A stretch of DNA of 64,000 bases from Mytilisepta virgata (Eukaryota; Mollusca; Bivalvia; Mytilida; Mytilidae): the NCBI GenBank assembly GCA_028015205.1, contig CM051516.1, positions 31,758,230 through 31,822,229 of the forward strand, read 5' to 3'. The position numbers and the translations under genes were made by a program. How positions within the stretch are numbered: position 1 is the stretch's first letter; each line of letters begins with the position of its first letter. Below the pieces are notes generated by a model that saw nothing but the letters and a program-made list of their open reading frames with translations, had not been told where the DNA came from and made no database searches. Shown here one piece after another: positions 10,844 to 23,060 of the stretch.

Positions 10844-12556
10844 GCTCATTCAAACAGGTGGAAGTAAACTGTCTAACACTGGAAAATGGCACTACTTCCC
10901 CGACTGACAATGTTATTTGGAGACATTACTTTACATGATTCATTGTTTTCAAATGACAATCGTCACTATCGTGATATTTATTGGATACATGTATATCAAT
11001 GAAAGTTTTTGAATTGTTAAACGGAGCTATGACATTTTTGTCTGCTTTTAAATGGGGGGACACTGTTTTAAAGTTATAGCGACAAAATACTAGCGGCGCG
11101 GTGTTGGTACTAACATGACTAAAGGCCGCCATTGTTGTTTAATATGATAAATACCGGTACCGGTGACGGAAAAGGTGGGAATTTCCGGAATTTCAGAAAT
11201 TTGCCGATAAAAAAAGTTAGAGTCGGGACGATAAAACTAGGGTCGGTCGGGTGACCGTAAACACACATATTTTTTTTTTTGGCCCAATACAATATGCTGT
11301 GGAGAATTGCCCCCCCCCCCCCAAAAAAAAAAATAATTTACCCCTTTTTTAGCTTTAATTTTGGACCCTGATTTGGACCAACTTGAAAACTGGGCCCATA
11401 ATAAAAAAACTAAGTACATGTTTAGATTCAGCATATCAAAGAACCCAAAGAATTCAATTTTTGTTAAAATCAAACTAAGTTTAATTTTGGACCCTTTGGA
11501 CCTTAATGTAGACCAATTTGAAAACGGGACCAAAAATTAAGAATCTAAATGCACGGTTAGATTCGGCATATCAAAGAACCCCAATAGTTCAATTTTCGAT
11601 GAAATCAAACAAAGTTTAATTTTGGACCCCGATTTGGACCAACTTGAAAACTGGGCCCATAATAAAAAAAAACTAAGTATATGTTTAGATTCAGCATATC
11701 AAAGAACCCCACGAATTCAATTTTCGATGAAATCAAACAAAGTTTAATTTTGGATCCCGATTTGGACCAACTTGAAAACTGGGCCCATAATAAAAAAACT
11801 AAGTATATGTTTAGATTCAGCATATCAAAGAACCCCAAGAATTAAATTTTCGATGAAATCAAACAAAGTTTAATTTTGGACCCCGATTTGGACCAACTTG
11901 AAAACTGGGCCCATAATAAAAAAAACTAAGTATATGTTTAGATTCGGCATATCAAAGAACCCCAATAGTTCAATTTTCGATGAAATCAAACAAAGTTTAA
12001 TTTTGGACCCTTTTGGCCCCTAATTCCTAAACTGTTGGCACCAAAACTGCCAAAATCAATCCCAACCTTCCTTTTGTGGTCATAAACCTTGTGTTTAAAT
12101 TTCAGAAATTTCTATTTACTTATACTAAAGTTATTGTGCAAAAACCAAGAAAAATGCTTATTTGGGCCCTTTTTTAGCTCCTAATTCCTAAACTGTTGGG
12201 ACCAAAACTCCCAAAAACAATCCCAACCTTCCTTTTGTGGTCATAAACCTTGTGTTAAAATTTCATAGATTTCTGTTTACTTATACTAGAGTTATTGTGC
12301 GAAAACCAAGAAAAATGCTTATTGGGCCCTTTTTTGGCCCCTAATTCTTAAACTGTTGGGACCAAAACTCCCAAAATCAATCCCAACCTTCCTTTTGTGG
12401 TCATAAACCTTGTGTTTAAATTTCATAGATTTCTATTAACTTATACTAAAGTTATAGTGCAAAAACCAAATGTCTTCGGACGACCACGCCGACGCCTACG
12501 ACGACGCCAACGTCATACCAATATACGACCGCAAAAATTTTGCGATCGTATAAAAA
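9499..12556 (+). mobile_element. F2 hairpin-ended composite element (copy 1)
   Basis: The 5' end AAAATGCTCCGCTGGGCGCAG carries the subterminal motif ATACGACCGC (9534-9543). Two similar blocks with TTGCTATTGCGCAATACTG follow at 9768 and 10549. Then come tandem blocks marked by TTTGGACCAACTTGAAAACT (11370-12000) and by ACTGTTGGGACCAAAACTCC (12020-12420). After an ACGACGAC run the 3' hairpin 12522-12552 has arms TATACGACCGCAAAA and TTTTGCGATCGTATA, then AAAAC. The hairpin arm is the inverse of the 5' motif. Long C tracts lie at 10015-10036 and 10270-10300. Copy 2 is at 38147-41403. A 540-bp MITE interrupts this copy. Confidence 0.8.
10745..11284. mobile_element. 540-bp MITE with CAA target duplication
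   Basis: The ends are inverted: GGCCAAAAAAAAATAT on the left, matched by ATATTTTTTTTTTTGGCC on the right, with the likeness continuing through TGTGAGTTTACTGTCAC. CAA flanks both sides (10742-10744 and 11285-11287). F2 copy 2 keeps the uninterrupted site TTGTGCAATACAATATGCTG at 38596, so the borders are fixed by comparison. It has a T-run at about 10811-10840 and no coding sequence. A 3-bp duplication does not settle the superfamily. Confidence 0.85.
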
Positions 12557-12690
12557 CTATACTCCAAGGATCTTGTATGGCTCACCTTCAGCAGAATTCA
12601 AAATTTGACTGGTAGTCATATTGGTTGGTGTTGGTGTGAGTTACGAGTAATTGATGCCATCTAATTGCAGCTACCTTTGGTTTCATTTGG

Positions 12691-12947
12691 TTTGTTTAGC
12701 TTCGTTGGGGTTTAACGCCGTTTTCAGCACATTTGGCCATTTCGTGGCGGCCAGTTTTTATTGGTGGAGGGAGCCGGAGAGAACCACCGACCTTCGGTAG
12801 GAAAATTGGCAATCCTTGTCAATTAAGATCGGAGTCGAACACACCCCGCCACAGATGAGATTCGAACTCACAACCCCAGCGTTGACAGGCTAGTGATCAT
12901 TTGTAGTCATGACAAACTACCTAGACCACTTGGCCACCGAGGCCCCT
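12691..12947 (-). mobile_element. complete tRNA-derived SINE with 10-bp target duplications
   Basis: Read on the minus strand the element starts GGGGCCTCGGTGGCC at 12946. An A-box-like TGGCCAAGTGG and a B-box-like GAGTTCGAATC follow, so the head is tRNA-like with a pol III promoter. The body and the conserved tail, with GGTTCTCTCCGGC and CTGGCCGCCACGAAATGG, match the fragment at 1-120. TTTCATTTGG occurs directly at both borders (12681-12690 and 12948-12957). It belongs to the widespread bivalve SINEs; which named superfamily I cannot verify. Confidence 0.88.
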
Positions 12948-12957
12948 TTTCATTTGG

Positions 12958-13647
12958 CATTATGGTGTTGGGTGAGAAGTTTTTAAAGTGAATTTTCCCA
13001 TAGGGACCATGACAAATTAAGGCCGGCTATTGCTGCCCTCTTAGTTGGCAGTCTTGGTCATCATAGATACTTTGGTAAGGAATTTTACTACAGTTTGGTC
13101 CCTATTGAACAAGTGGTTTCAGAGTAAAAGACCTTTAAAATATTTTCTAATAGGGTTCTATGTTAAACAAGCATTCTGAAAGTATTGCTGGGCAATACGC
13201 AATGTCCCTGAGGGCTTGATCTATGAGAAAACATGCAAAATCTCTTCCAGTATGTGAATCAGACGAAGGCATATGGACAGAGTGACTCCTAATAAGAGGT
13301 TCACAATGCATCAATGATTATTTTAGCTATTTAACGTACAGTGTCACATTTTTTGCTTTAATATTGACTTGTTCAGCTAAACTATAGAATCCTGAACACA
13401 AATATATATGGTTGCTAGGGCTTTTTTCAATGTCATTGACTCTTTACGGTCTATTTTCAATTTAACAGGTAATGGTAGGGTCCTCAACCAAATATTTCTC
13501 TTTGCTAGGGACTTTTCCATCGGTTGAATTTTTTCAATGACCTTGACCCTTAAGCCTCCAACCCATCCCTAGAATTTCCATGCAACCATATATTTTCCAT
13601 CAAGGCGTACTGGGCTGATTATACATGTATAGGCAATTAACAGAACC
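12958..13647. other. F1 debris and AT-rich sequence
   Basis: At 12960-13170 there are decayed F1 unit words (TTTTCCCATAGGG, GGTCATCATAGATAC, GTGGTTTCAGAG). No F1 end is left. The rest, to the start of copy B, shows no gene or repeat border. Confidence 0.45.
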
Positions 13648-15237
13648 AGAGGCTCCCAGGGGCCTGTATCGCTCACCTGATATTTCCATTTGTTCATTGA
13701 TAAATGACCTTGAGATTAACATCCATGTCATGTTTGGTTTCAATCCATTCAGTAATTTTCAAGAAGCCATTTGTATGTAATTCCAATAGGGTCCTATTTT
13801 AAACTAAGTTTTCCTCTGACAGTCATCATGGAACACTTGGTGAAAACATCAAAAGGACTATTCTTGCCATGTTTGGTTTCAATCCATTCAGTGGTTCCAT
13901 AGAAGAAAATTTTTGTATGTTTTTTAAACTATCCCGATGGCAGCCATCTTGTAAAAACGGATTGGCAACAAAGTAAAAACACTTCGTAAGCACCTCATAA
14001 GGAACATTCACGCCATGTTTCGTTTAAAGATTTGTTTATGTTTTTCCCATAGGGTCCTATGATAAACTAAGTCCACTGCTGGTGGCCATCTTGAAAGACG
14101 GATCGGCAACAAAGTAACAACACTTGGTTAGCACCTCAAATGGAACATTCAGGCTATGTTTGGTTTCAATCCACTCAGCAATTCTCTAGAAGAAGATTTT
14201 TTTTTTGTATGTATATCCCATGGGATTCTAAGTTAAAATAAGTCACCTAGTTTGAAGCCATCTTGGATGATGGACCAGCAACAAAGTAACAACACTTGGT
14301 CAACTCTTCACAAGAAACATTCTTGCCATGTTTGGTTTCAATCCATTCAGCGGTTCTCTAGCAGAATTTTTTTTTATGTATTTCCCATAAGGTCCTATGT
14401 TAAACTAAGTCCCCTGCTGGTGGCCATCTTGGATGACAGATCGGCAACAAAGTAACAACACTTGGTCAGCACCTCATAAGGAACACTCAGGCCATGTTTA
14501 GTTTTAATCTATTCAGCAGTTCTCTAAATGAAGCTTTTTGTATGTTTTTTTCCATAGGGTCCTATGTTAAACTAAGTCTCCCACTGGGGGCCATCTTGGA
14601 TGATGGATCTGCAATAAAGTAACAACACTTCATAAGAACATTCATGCAATGGTTGGTTTCAATCTATTCAGCGGTTCTCTAGAAGAAGATTTTTGTTTGT
14701 AATTTCCATAGTACAGTGCAACCCGGTTAATTGGATACCCTATTTGTCAAAGGAAAATATTCAATTAACCAATATATCCAGTTAGCCGATAAACCCATTT
14801 TGACCAAGGGAGATAACAAAAATTGACGATCGTAAGTTCAATGGAGATTGAAAACCTGAGAGAGAATAATGTACCTGTTATTTATGCTTCCTGTTTTATT
14901 TGTGATGTTATTCTAATAAAATAATTAACAAAGTAGTTTCTGTTGTGTACTTTATTTCCTGTATTTTGTGTATTTCGTTTTGGCAGTATCCAATTAAGTG
15001 GGTTCGACTGTATCCTATGTTAAACTAAGTCTCCCCCCCCCCTCAGCCAATTGTTGGATGACAGATCGGCACCAAAGTAACAACACTTGGTCAGCACCTT
15101 GTAATGAACATGTTTGCCAAGTTTCGTTTCAATCCATTCAGTTGTTCTCTAGAAGAAGTCCAAAATGTGAAATGTGAACAGCACGACGGACGGACGCTGG
15201 ACGCAAAGTGATGGCAATAGCTCACATTTCCCTTTAA
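13648..15237 (+). mobile_element. F1 composite element (copy B)
   Basis: It opens with AGAGGCTCCCAGGGGCCTG and GCTCACCTG. The internal tandem units of about 160-180 bp share ATGTTTGGTTTCAATCCATTCAGC, GGTCCTATGTTAAACTAAGT and GTGGCCATCTTGGATGAC. A GACGGACGGACGC run precedes a half-preserved 3' hairpin beginning AGCTCACATT; the second arm is lost. The last unit is split by the 297-bp MITE at 14714-15010. Confidence 0.7.
14714..15010. mobile_element. 297-bp pogo/Tigger-like MITE with TA duplication
   Basis: The left end CAGTGCAACCCGGTTAATTG and the reverse complement of the right end match at 20 of 24 positions. TA flanks both sides (14712-14713 and 15011-15012). It sits inside the F1 word CCATAGGGTCCTATG, so the insertion point is clear from neighbouring units. 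The CAGT start and TA target fit the pogo/Tigger branch of Tc1/mariner. It has no transposase. Confidence 0.85.
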
Positions 15238-16589
15238 CATGTGTAAATTCCAACATCAGAGCTTTGATTGACACTTGTCGTTAAACACGTGGTGTATTGT
15301 TTGAAACCACACAGGTGATATCATTCTTATCTTGACCATTCACAAATTTTGGTGGCCGTATACCAATTACCTGAAGTTCCCGCCATAGTAACTTACACTT
15401 GCGAAAAAAAATGAAATTAAAAAAAAAAATAAAAATTTAGCTCAAGCGTTTGTAAATTACTTTTGATTGGTGGATTAAGAGATATATTTGATCTTTTGAA
15501 TACAATGTACATAACAAAAGTATAATTTTTTTTTTTTAAATCTCTTTGAAAATAAGATCTAACGAAATTTTATCAAGACTTTTAGTTTCTACTTGGAATT
15601 AATGGTGAAACATTGTTCCTTTATTTTCATTACTTTCAAACAACTTGGTTTAGAGAAATGTATCGAATTTCCAAATGCATTAAATTTTTTAAAACGGACA
15701 AGTAGGGTAGAATTTGAAATAGAAATAAAGGCTCCTAAATTTTCTACGATGTATTTCTCAAAAGCGAAAGGACAAATATGGGGGACTGGTATCTTTGAAA
15801 ATAAGATCTAACAAAATTTTAACAAGACTTTTAGTTTCTACTTGGAATTAATAGTAAAACATTATTCTTTAATTTTCATCACTTTGGAACAACTTGGTTT
15901 ACAGAAACATCTTTGACGTATTGAATTTTCAAATGCACTATTTTTTTTTTAACTGACAAGTACATGTAGGAAAGAATTTGAAATAGAAATAAAGGCTCCT
16001 TAATTTACTTTGATGCATTTCTGAAAGTGAAGGGCAAAAATGGGGGACTGAATATGTAACGGTTTATTTTTTCCGGTGTGAAATTATTTCCGAACTCGTA
16101 TATTAATACACTTCTGACGGAATAAAGTTGGAAAATATTTCATTATATAAAAATTAAGATTGCTATAAAATATTATCTGATTCATATTTTACACAAGATC
16201 ATCATTTGACGGTCGGAAAATATTTCACAGATATATGAATATCACAGCCGGAATAAATTATCTCTTACAAATACATTAAGAAATAAATACAGACATTAGA
16301 AATTCAAAAGTTTTTTATACAAACTGTTTAAGTATAAATTAATCAATTTCATTTGACTTTTGATCGGTCTTATTATTAAAAGTTTCTCGACCTGATGATA
16401 ATTCGGACAAAAGTCATTGAAAAGATCGATCCATTAGAGTTAACAAGATACATTTTAAAATTTGCTGTAAAAAAATTCTGTAAGGATGACGATGCAATTG
16501 AAATTCATAAAAAAAATTTGATAAAATTTTCCATTAGAAATTTATTTGAAAACTATTTGATTTTTTAGCTATAAATGTATATGGTGTTG
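15238..16589. repeat. AT-rich stretch with a 250-bp tandem duplication
   Basis: The segment 15542-15789 is repeated at 15790-16045. Both begin TCTTTGAAAATAAGATCTAA and share TTTAGTTTCTACTTGGAATT and GAAATAGAAATAAAGGCTCC. Divergence is moderate and the longest open frame is in one copy only, so I do not call a gene. The rest shows nothing clear. Confidence 0.6.
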
Positions 16590-17939
16590 ACACTTACTGT
16601 CAAGTTTGGCTCTATTTGGCCAAGCAGTTTCAGAGAAATTTTTTTTGACTAAACCAATCAGAAAGGCGAATTGCCCATGGCCGCCATGTTTGTTGCCTGA
16701 TCTGGACAAAATGAGGAACTTTGTAAAAAATCTCCCACAGATGGTTCATGTCAAGTTTCGTTCCATTTGGCCAAGCAGTTTCAGAGAAATTTTTTTTTAA
16801 ATCAACCAATCAGAAAGGAGAATTGCCCATGGCAGCCTGTTTGTCCCCAGATCTGGACAAAATGAGGAAACTTTGTAAACAATCTCCCTCATATGGTTCA
16901 TGTCAAGTTTCGTTCCATTTGGCCATGCAGTTTCAGAGAAGAAGATTTCTTTAAACAGCTAATCAGAAACAAGAATTGCCCATTGCAGCCATGATTGTCG
17001 TCCAATCAGGATGACAAAATTAATTTCATAAAAGAATTTCGAAAGATGATTCCTGTCAAGTTTGGCTGACAGTTTTGGACAAGTAGTTCCAGAGAAAAAA
17101 AATGTTTTTTTAATCAACCAATGAAAAACAAGAATTGCCCATGATGGCCATGTTTGATGCCTGATCGGGACGAAACTTTGTAAAGAACCTCCCATAGATG
17201 ATTCCTATCAAGTTTCATTCCATTTGGTCAAACGAATTCAGAGAAGTAGATTTTTTTATATCAGCCAATTAGAAACAAGAACTGCCCCTTGGTGGCCTTA
17301 TTTGTCGTCCTATCAGGACGAAATGAGGAAAGTGTATAAAGGACCTCCCATATATGCTTCCTATCAAGTTTCGTTCCAATTGGCCGAGCAGTTTCAAAGA
17401 AGAAGATTTTTTTTATATCATCCAATCAGAAACAAGAACTGCCCATGGTGGCCTTATAAGTAGTCCGATCAGGACAAAATGAGGACATGTCGTAAAAAAC
17501 CACCCATACATGCTTCCTGTCAAGTTTCATTCTATTTGCCCCAGTAGTTCCAGGGAAAAAATGTTTTCAACCAATGAGAAACAAGAATTTTCAATGGGGG
17601 CCATGTTTGTTGCTCGATCGGGACGAAATGGGGAAAATTTGTAAACAACCTCCCAAGGTTCGTTCTATTTGGCCAAGCAATTTCAGAGAAGATTTTTGAA
17701 AACTCTGCCAATCAGAAACAACAATTGCCCAATGCGACCATGTTTGCTGTTCGATCAAGACGAAATGAGCAAACTTAAAGGACCTTACATAGATGCTTCC
17801 TGCCAAGTTTAATTCCATTTGGCCCAGTGGTTTCAGAGGAGAAGATTAAAATGTGAAAAGTTAACAGATGGATGGACGACAGATGAACAGACATGTGATG
17901 GCAAAAGCTCACATGGCCTTTGGCCAGGTGAGCTAAAAA
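16590..17939 (+). mobile_element. F1 composite element (copy C), 5' end missing
   Basis: About seven tandem units of roughly 170-190 bp are marked by TCAAGTTTCGTTCCATTTGG, GCAGTTTCAGAGAA and CCAATCAGAAACAAGAATTG. The 3' hairpin 17906-17934 has arms AGCTCACATGGCC and GGCCAGGTGAGCT, followed by AAAAAA. The 5' cap is not seen. Its units differ from those of copies A, B and E, so it is a distinct F1 subfamily with the same end. Confidence 0.7.
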
Positions 17940-18099
17940 AGACAAAAACCTAGTTTTCACAAGAGTTACCTGCCTTGTTCCATTGAAAATCCCATAGATT
18001 TTTGAACGTCTAATTTTGAAGTTTCTGGTCTGATTTTCATGGACTTTTTTATGTGTATATTTGGGATATACTTAAGAATTAAGATTCAAAATATTTTCT

Positions 18100-18987
18100 G
18101 TTCCAATTAGTTTGAGGTCAAATTTTATTTTGACTGGACTAATTTTGTAGATTCAGAGAAGAGGTTTTGGAAATTTCAGCCAATCGGAGTGCATGATTGA
18201 CCCCGGCAGCCCTGCTGAATTTCAGATTGGCACCAAAAACATTGATTTTGACCATTATCTGATCATGCAGGCACAATATTACTTCCATCTGTCAAACTGT
18301 TTTTGACAAGATGTTTGTATGTATTTCCCATAGGATCCTATGTTAGACGTGTCCCATGGTGGTGGCCATCTTGGATTTGAGATCGGCACAAAAAACATAA
18401 ACTTTGTAGAGGACCATATAAGGATCATTCCTGCGATATAACAATTCAATTGCCTTTGTAGTTTCAGAGAAGAATATTTTTGAAATTTCAGCCAATCAGA
18501 GTGCATAAATGGCCCACAACCAAAATCATTCATTTTGTTAAGGACCATTATCTGACTGATCATTCAGGAATAATATTACTTCCATTTGTCAAAACGGTTT
18601 CTGACAAGATGTTTGTATGTAATTCCCATAGCACCCTATGTTAAATGTGTCCTGTGATGGCAGCCATCTTGGATTTCAGATCGGCTCAAAAAAACTTATA
18701 CTTTGTAGAGGATCATTCCTGTAACAATTCAATTGCCTTTGTAGTTTCAGAGAAGAATATTTTTGAAATTTCAGCCAATGAGAGTGCATAAATGGCCCTG
18801 GCAGCCATGTTGAATTTTGGATCAGAACCAAAAACATAAATTTGAAGAGGAACATCGAACATCCCCACCAAGTTTGGTTTCAATTAACCACGGTGTTTTG
18901 GAGAAGAAGATTCAAATGTGAAAAGTTAACAGACGGACTAACGGATGACGGCAAAAGTGATGGCAATAGCTCACATGGCTTTTAACT
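18100..18987 (+). mobile_element. F1 composite element (copy D), cut by copy E
   Basis: Three units share TTTCAGAGAAGAATATTTTTG, ATTTCAGCCAATCAGAGTGC and GCCATCTTGGATTTCAGATC. The 3' hairpin begins AGCTCACATGGCTTTTA, but its second arm is replaced by the 5' cap of copy E at 18988. Copy E either inserted into the loop or deleted the end. Confidence 0.65.
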
Positions 18988-20685
18988 AGAGGCTCTCAAG
19001 AGCCTGTATCGCTCACCTGGATTTACCTTTTCACCTTGAGCAGACCTAAAAATTTAAGTGTTGCAGTCAATTTGGCTGGTTTTTCTATAGGATTCTATGT
19101 TAAACTAATTTCAGCTGTGGCAGTCATCTTGGTTGACAGTCCAGTTTCTAAGAGAGAACCATCTCAGGACCATTTCTGCTAAGTCTTGTTCCAACTGGCT
19201 AAGCGGTTTCAGACTAGAAGATTTTTAAATGAATTTTCCTACAGGGTCCAATATTTAACAAAGGTCGGTGTGGCAGCAATCTTGGTTAACAATCTGTTTG
19301 ACTGGACATATTTCTAAAGAGGACTTCCTAAGGACCAATGCTGCCAAGTCTGGCTCCAATATGTCAAGTGGTTTCAGACAAGAAGATTTTTCAATGAATT
19401 TTTCCATAGGGCCCTATGTTAAACTAAGTTCGGGTGTGGCGGCCATCTTGGTTGACAGTCTGGGTCATCGCACAAAATTCTGAAAGAGGACCATCTAAGG
19501 ACCATTGCTACCAAGTCTAATTCTAATTGGCTTAGTTGTTTCACACGACAAGATTTTTGAGTGATTTTCCCATAGGGTCCTATGTTAAACTAAGTTCTGC
19601 TGTGGCGGCCATCATGGTTCATAGTCCACGAAATCAGACACATTTCTGAAAAAAGACCTCCTAAGGACCAATGCCGCCAAGTGTGGCTCCAATATGTCAA
19701 GTGGTTTCAGACAAGAAGATTTTTCAATGAATTTTCCTATAGGGCCCTATGTTAAACTAAGTTCTGTTGTGGCGGCAATGTTGGTTAAGAGTCCGGGTCA
19801 TCGGACACACCTCTGTAAGAGGACCATCTAAGGACCATTGCTGCCAAGTCTGGTTCCAATTGGGCAAGTGGTTTAAGACAAGAAGATTTTTCAATGAATT
19901 TTCCCATAGGGCCCTATGTTAAACTAAGTTCGGCTGTGGCTTGGTTAACAGTCCGGGTCATTGGACATATTTCTGAAAGAGAGCCTCCTAAGAACTATTA
20001 CTGCCAACTTTGGTTCCAACTGGACTTGTAGTTTCATATAAGATTTTTGAAAGTCACCCCCCTTTTTTTTCTATTTTTAGTAACAGCAGCCATCTCGGTT
20101 GGAAGTCGGGGATGCCAGACATAATTTTGGAAGGGGGCCACCCAAGGCTGGATGCCGTCTTTAAAGGGCAAAAACTCCTATAAGGGGTCAATCAATGATT
20201 TTGGTCATGTTAACTTATTTGTAGATCTTACTTTGTTGAACATTTTTTCTGTTTACAATTTGTCTTGATAATAACCTAAAACTGCAAAATTTCCTTAAAA
20301 TTAACAATTCAGGGGCAATAACCCAACAAAGGGTTGACCGATTCGTCTGAAAATTTCATGACAGGTAGATCTTGAACTGATGAACATTTTCACCCCATGT
20401 CAGTTTTGCTCTAATTGCTTTAGTTTTTGAGATATAAGACAAAAACTGCAGTTTACCCCTATGTTCTATTTTTAGCCATGTCGGCCATGTTGGTTGGCAG
20501 GCGGGGTCATCGGACACATTTTTTAAACTAGATACCCTAATGATGCTTGTGGCCAAGTTTGGTTCAATTTGGCCCAGTAGTTTCAGAGGAGAAGATTTTT
20601 GTAAAAGTTAACGGACAACGACGGACGACGGACGCCAAGTGATGAGAAAAGCTCACTTGACCCTTTGGGTAAGGTGAGCTAAAAA
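18988..20685 (+). mobile_element. F1 composite element (copy E), complete
   Basis: This copy shows every part of the plan. The 5' hairpin is AGGCTC-TCAA-GAGCCT (18990-19005) and the subterminal motif GCTCACCTG is at 19011-19019. Five or six 180-bp units follow, then the module AACAATTCAGGGGCAATAAC. The run ACGACGGACGACGGACG comes next, then the 3' hairpin 20650-20680 with arms AGCTCACTTGACCC and GGGTAAGGTGAGCT, and AAAAA. It has no coding capacity. Confidence 0.8.
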
Positions 20686-21029
20686 TTGGACAAACTAAGA
20701 TCCATAACTTCTCCTTTCCTATATTTTCCATCTCTCTGAATCTGTTTCTAACTTTATACCTATCACTCCTTCTTCCCTCTTTTCTCCTTTTTGAATATCT
20801 GTATGTTTATTAGTAATGGAAATTTTTTTGATGACATATTCGAATATACTGGTCCAAAACTTTAGTTATGTAATGTTCCAAATTGTATTATGAAAATCTG
20901 ATGTGTAAAGTTATGTGTGATTTACTAACAAATATTAACATTGATGTTTTTTTATTCATTTACTAATATTAACGAGACCGGGATAAGGTACCGGTATTCG
21001 ATGTATCCAACTAACAAATGTACAGATTT
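20686..21029. other. AT-rich non-coding stretch
   Basis: No gene or repeat border was seen. It contains GAGACCGGGATAAGGTACC near 20973, which has no clear partner. Confidence 0.4.
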
Positions 21030-21042
21030 CAATAAAATATGA

Positions 21043-21081
<39 letters not shown>

Positions 21082-21470
21082 CCATAACTTTGGAACTATA
21101 AAAGTGAAAAATGTCAAAAGGTATACTGACCCTCAGACCACCATTCGTAATGTGTGAAAGTTTGAAGAAAATCCGTCTAGGTGTACTCGAGTTAGTGCAC
21201 GAAGTGAAAAAATGCTTTTTTTTGGACAATCCAAGTCCCATAACTCCAGAATGACAAAATTGAAAATCAAAAGGGAGCTTTGTTCCATAAATCCTAATGT
21301 TGTGTTGAAATGTCATGAGAATTGATTGACGCAATTTTGAGTATGGTATGAAGTGTTGACGAACAGACAGATAGATGGATGGTCGGATGGACGGTACGAC
21401 AGATGGATGGACGGCCATTGGTATATTATACGTGCCTTCTACAACGGCCACGTTTCTGACAATTCATATG
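21030..21470 (+). mobile_element. F4-like hairpin-ended element, truncated
   Basis: A long A-run (about 21050-21078) is followed by units with TCCATAACTTTGGAAC and CCATAACTCCAGAATGAC. A GACAGATGGATGGACGG run then leads to an end containing GGTATATTATACGTGCC and GGCCACG. The last words mirror the 3' end of the insertion at 33278-34365 (GGTATACCATAATACG), so I place it as a relative. Confidence 0.45.
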
Positions 21471-23004
21471 AATTTTTAGCCTAAAATCATCCAAATCATT
21501 TTTCGCCTCGCTCTGCTCAGCACTATATAAATCATTACCAACACTTCAGCACCCCCTCTTACGTCAAATCCTGGATCCATGCCTGCAAAGATCAAATCTG
21601 TCAACGTTGTCCTACTTTACTTGATTGTGATGATTTTGTAGTGTGATATAAATTTACTTACCGTTCCTGCTTCATTGGATAATAAAAATTTTCTATCCAG
21701 TATTCAGGATAATGGATATATCCAAATGAAATGAACACTAAATCAAAATCAGCATTGGAAAGAATACTTGGTGACAATATAGCATGGAAGCAAGTTTCGA
21801 TATATCCTGTGGTATTCTCTGTTAAGCTGGTCTGATATAATCTGTAATATTATATTCTGCATTGCATTTTATAGGAAATTTCATTTCAAATTCTATATCT
21901 ATGAATGTCTAAATACTTTTTTTTTTAAAAACCATGATTACAAAAACTATCTGGGAACTTGTATAATAATTCTAAAACTTATTTCCCCTCTAACTCCTGG
22001 TGTTCAACATGATGAATACAATGAATTACTGTAAAAGAATTTGTGGGGATAAAATTTTGTGGATTCCAAATTCATCAAATATTGATTAACTGAGGGGTCC
22101 TATTTCAGCAATTTGAATGGACTTTAAATGACCTAACAGTTGGGAAAATCGATAGAAATTCAAGTATCGAAGTGAGTAGTTTTCTTTAGATATCAAAGGG
22201 CGTTCCCATGGACAAAGTTGGCGTCGATTTTGGATTAGCGAGTTCAAGCATATGCCAACCGGATACATAATGCCTCTGATGTGGTATAAAAAAAATTTAG
22301 ATTTAATTATCAATAGATTTTGCTTTGCAGTAATAAGACATGCACTTAGGTGTTAAATGCCACTGTTTGACAGATCTAAACATTTGTTCCTGACGAAACA
22401 CTTGGTGATCCTCTTGCTAATCAACCATGACATTTTAATAAACACTGAATTTAAATGTACCAATGTTTGACATGTTTATTTTTTTTTTTTTTTTATAATC
22501 AAGTTGTAAATTGTAAAATCTAGATTTTTCTGTTAAGTCATTTCATATTTTATATCTATCACACTGCAAGGAAACTATTTGTTTTTTTTCATTTAGTCTA
22601 CCATGAGTAAGTGGTTGTGGAAAAAGTTAAACTGCTAAACAACTTCTAAATCCGATTTTTTTAAACCTCTTAAAACATAAGCAACTGTCGGATGTCTGAT
22701 TACAATATAACCCTGATTATTTATCACTGTTTTATATGAATGTATATGATAATAATTTACAGATCTGATTTTTGAGTGGAAAAAGAGTGAAAATGATTCT
22801 TTGGTGGGCATTTTACTTTGTATAATCAAGGAACCTTAAAGGATAAATCTGGACTTCCAAAAGTCGAAAAAATTCAGTCTGAATTAAATAATAAAGAGTT
22901 GCCTCGAAGATTTTTTGTAACAGCAGACAGCTGCACAAACAATGCATACATTATGAATCCAAAGTGATGTCAATAATTTTTATGTTCATGAATTTATTAC
23001 TTAC
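21471..23004. other. intron sequence without a supported feature
   Basis: AT-rich. Short minus-strand open frames at 22086-22313 and 22635-22829 were considered as exons. They lack paired splice sites that fit the phase of the neighbouring exons. Confidence 0.4.
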
Positions 23005-23060
23005 CCAGCACCAGCTATTTGAGCATATGACCTCATCTGATCAGACCTTGCACCACTAAC
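23005..23060 (-). CDS. exon 4 of the zinc-ribbon gene (56 bp)
   Basis: On the minus strand a TTCTTTTTCAG acceptor and a GGGTAAGTAA donor frame a 56-bp exon. It begins in phase 0, as required by the end of the exon at 27228-26330, and encodes VSGARSDQMRSYAQIAGAG with two bases carried over. The sequence is rich in small and polar residues, and no domain is recognised from it alone. The splice signals and phase make it a credible microexon. The next exon may be 9238-9069. Confidence 0.65.

Noticed and set aside
12397..12615. basic 72-residue frame (PRRRLRRRQRH)
   Set aside because: It translates the CGACGACG run and the 3' hairpin of F2; the same happens in copy 2 in another frame.
21029..21451. 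140-residue minus-strand open frame
   Set aside because: It includes a poly-Phe run from an A-tract and is the reverse of F4-like repeat units; no protein family is seen.
22635..22829. possible exon of the zinc-ribbon gene
   Set aside because: An acceptor-like AATAATCAG exists, but the only donor is a weak GTTTAA and the frame has no resemblance to the expected domain.
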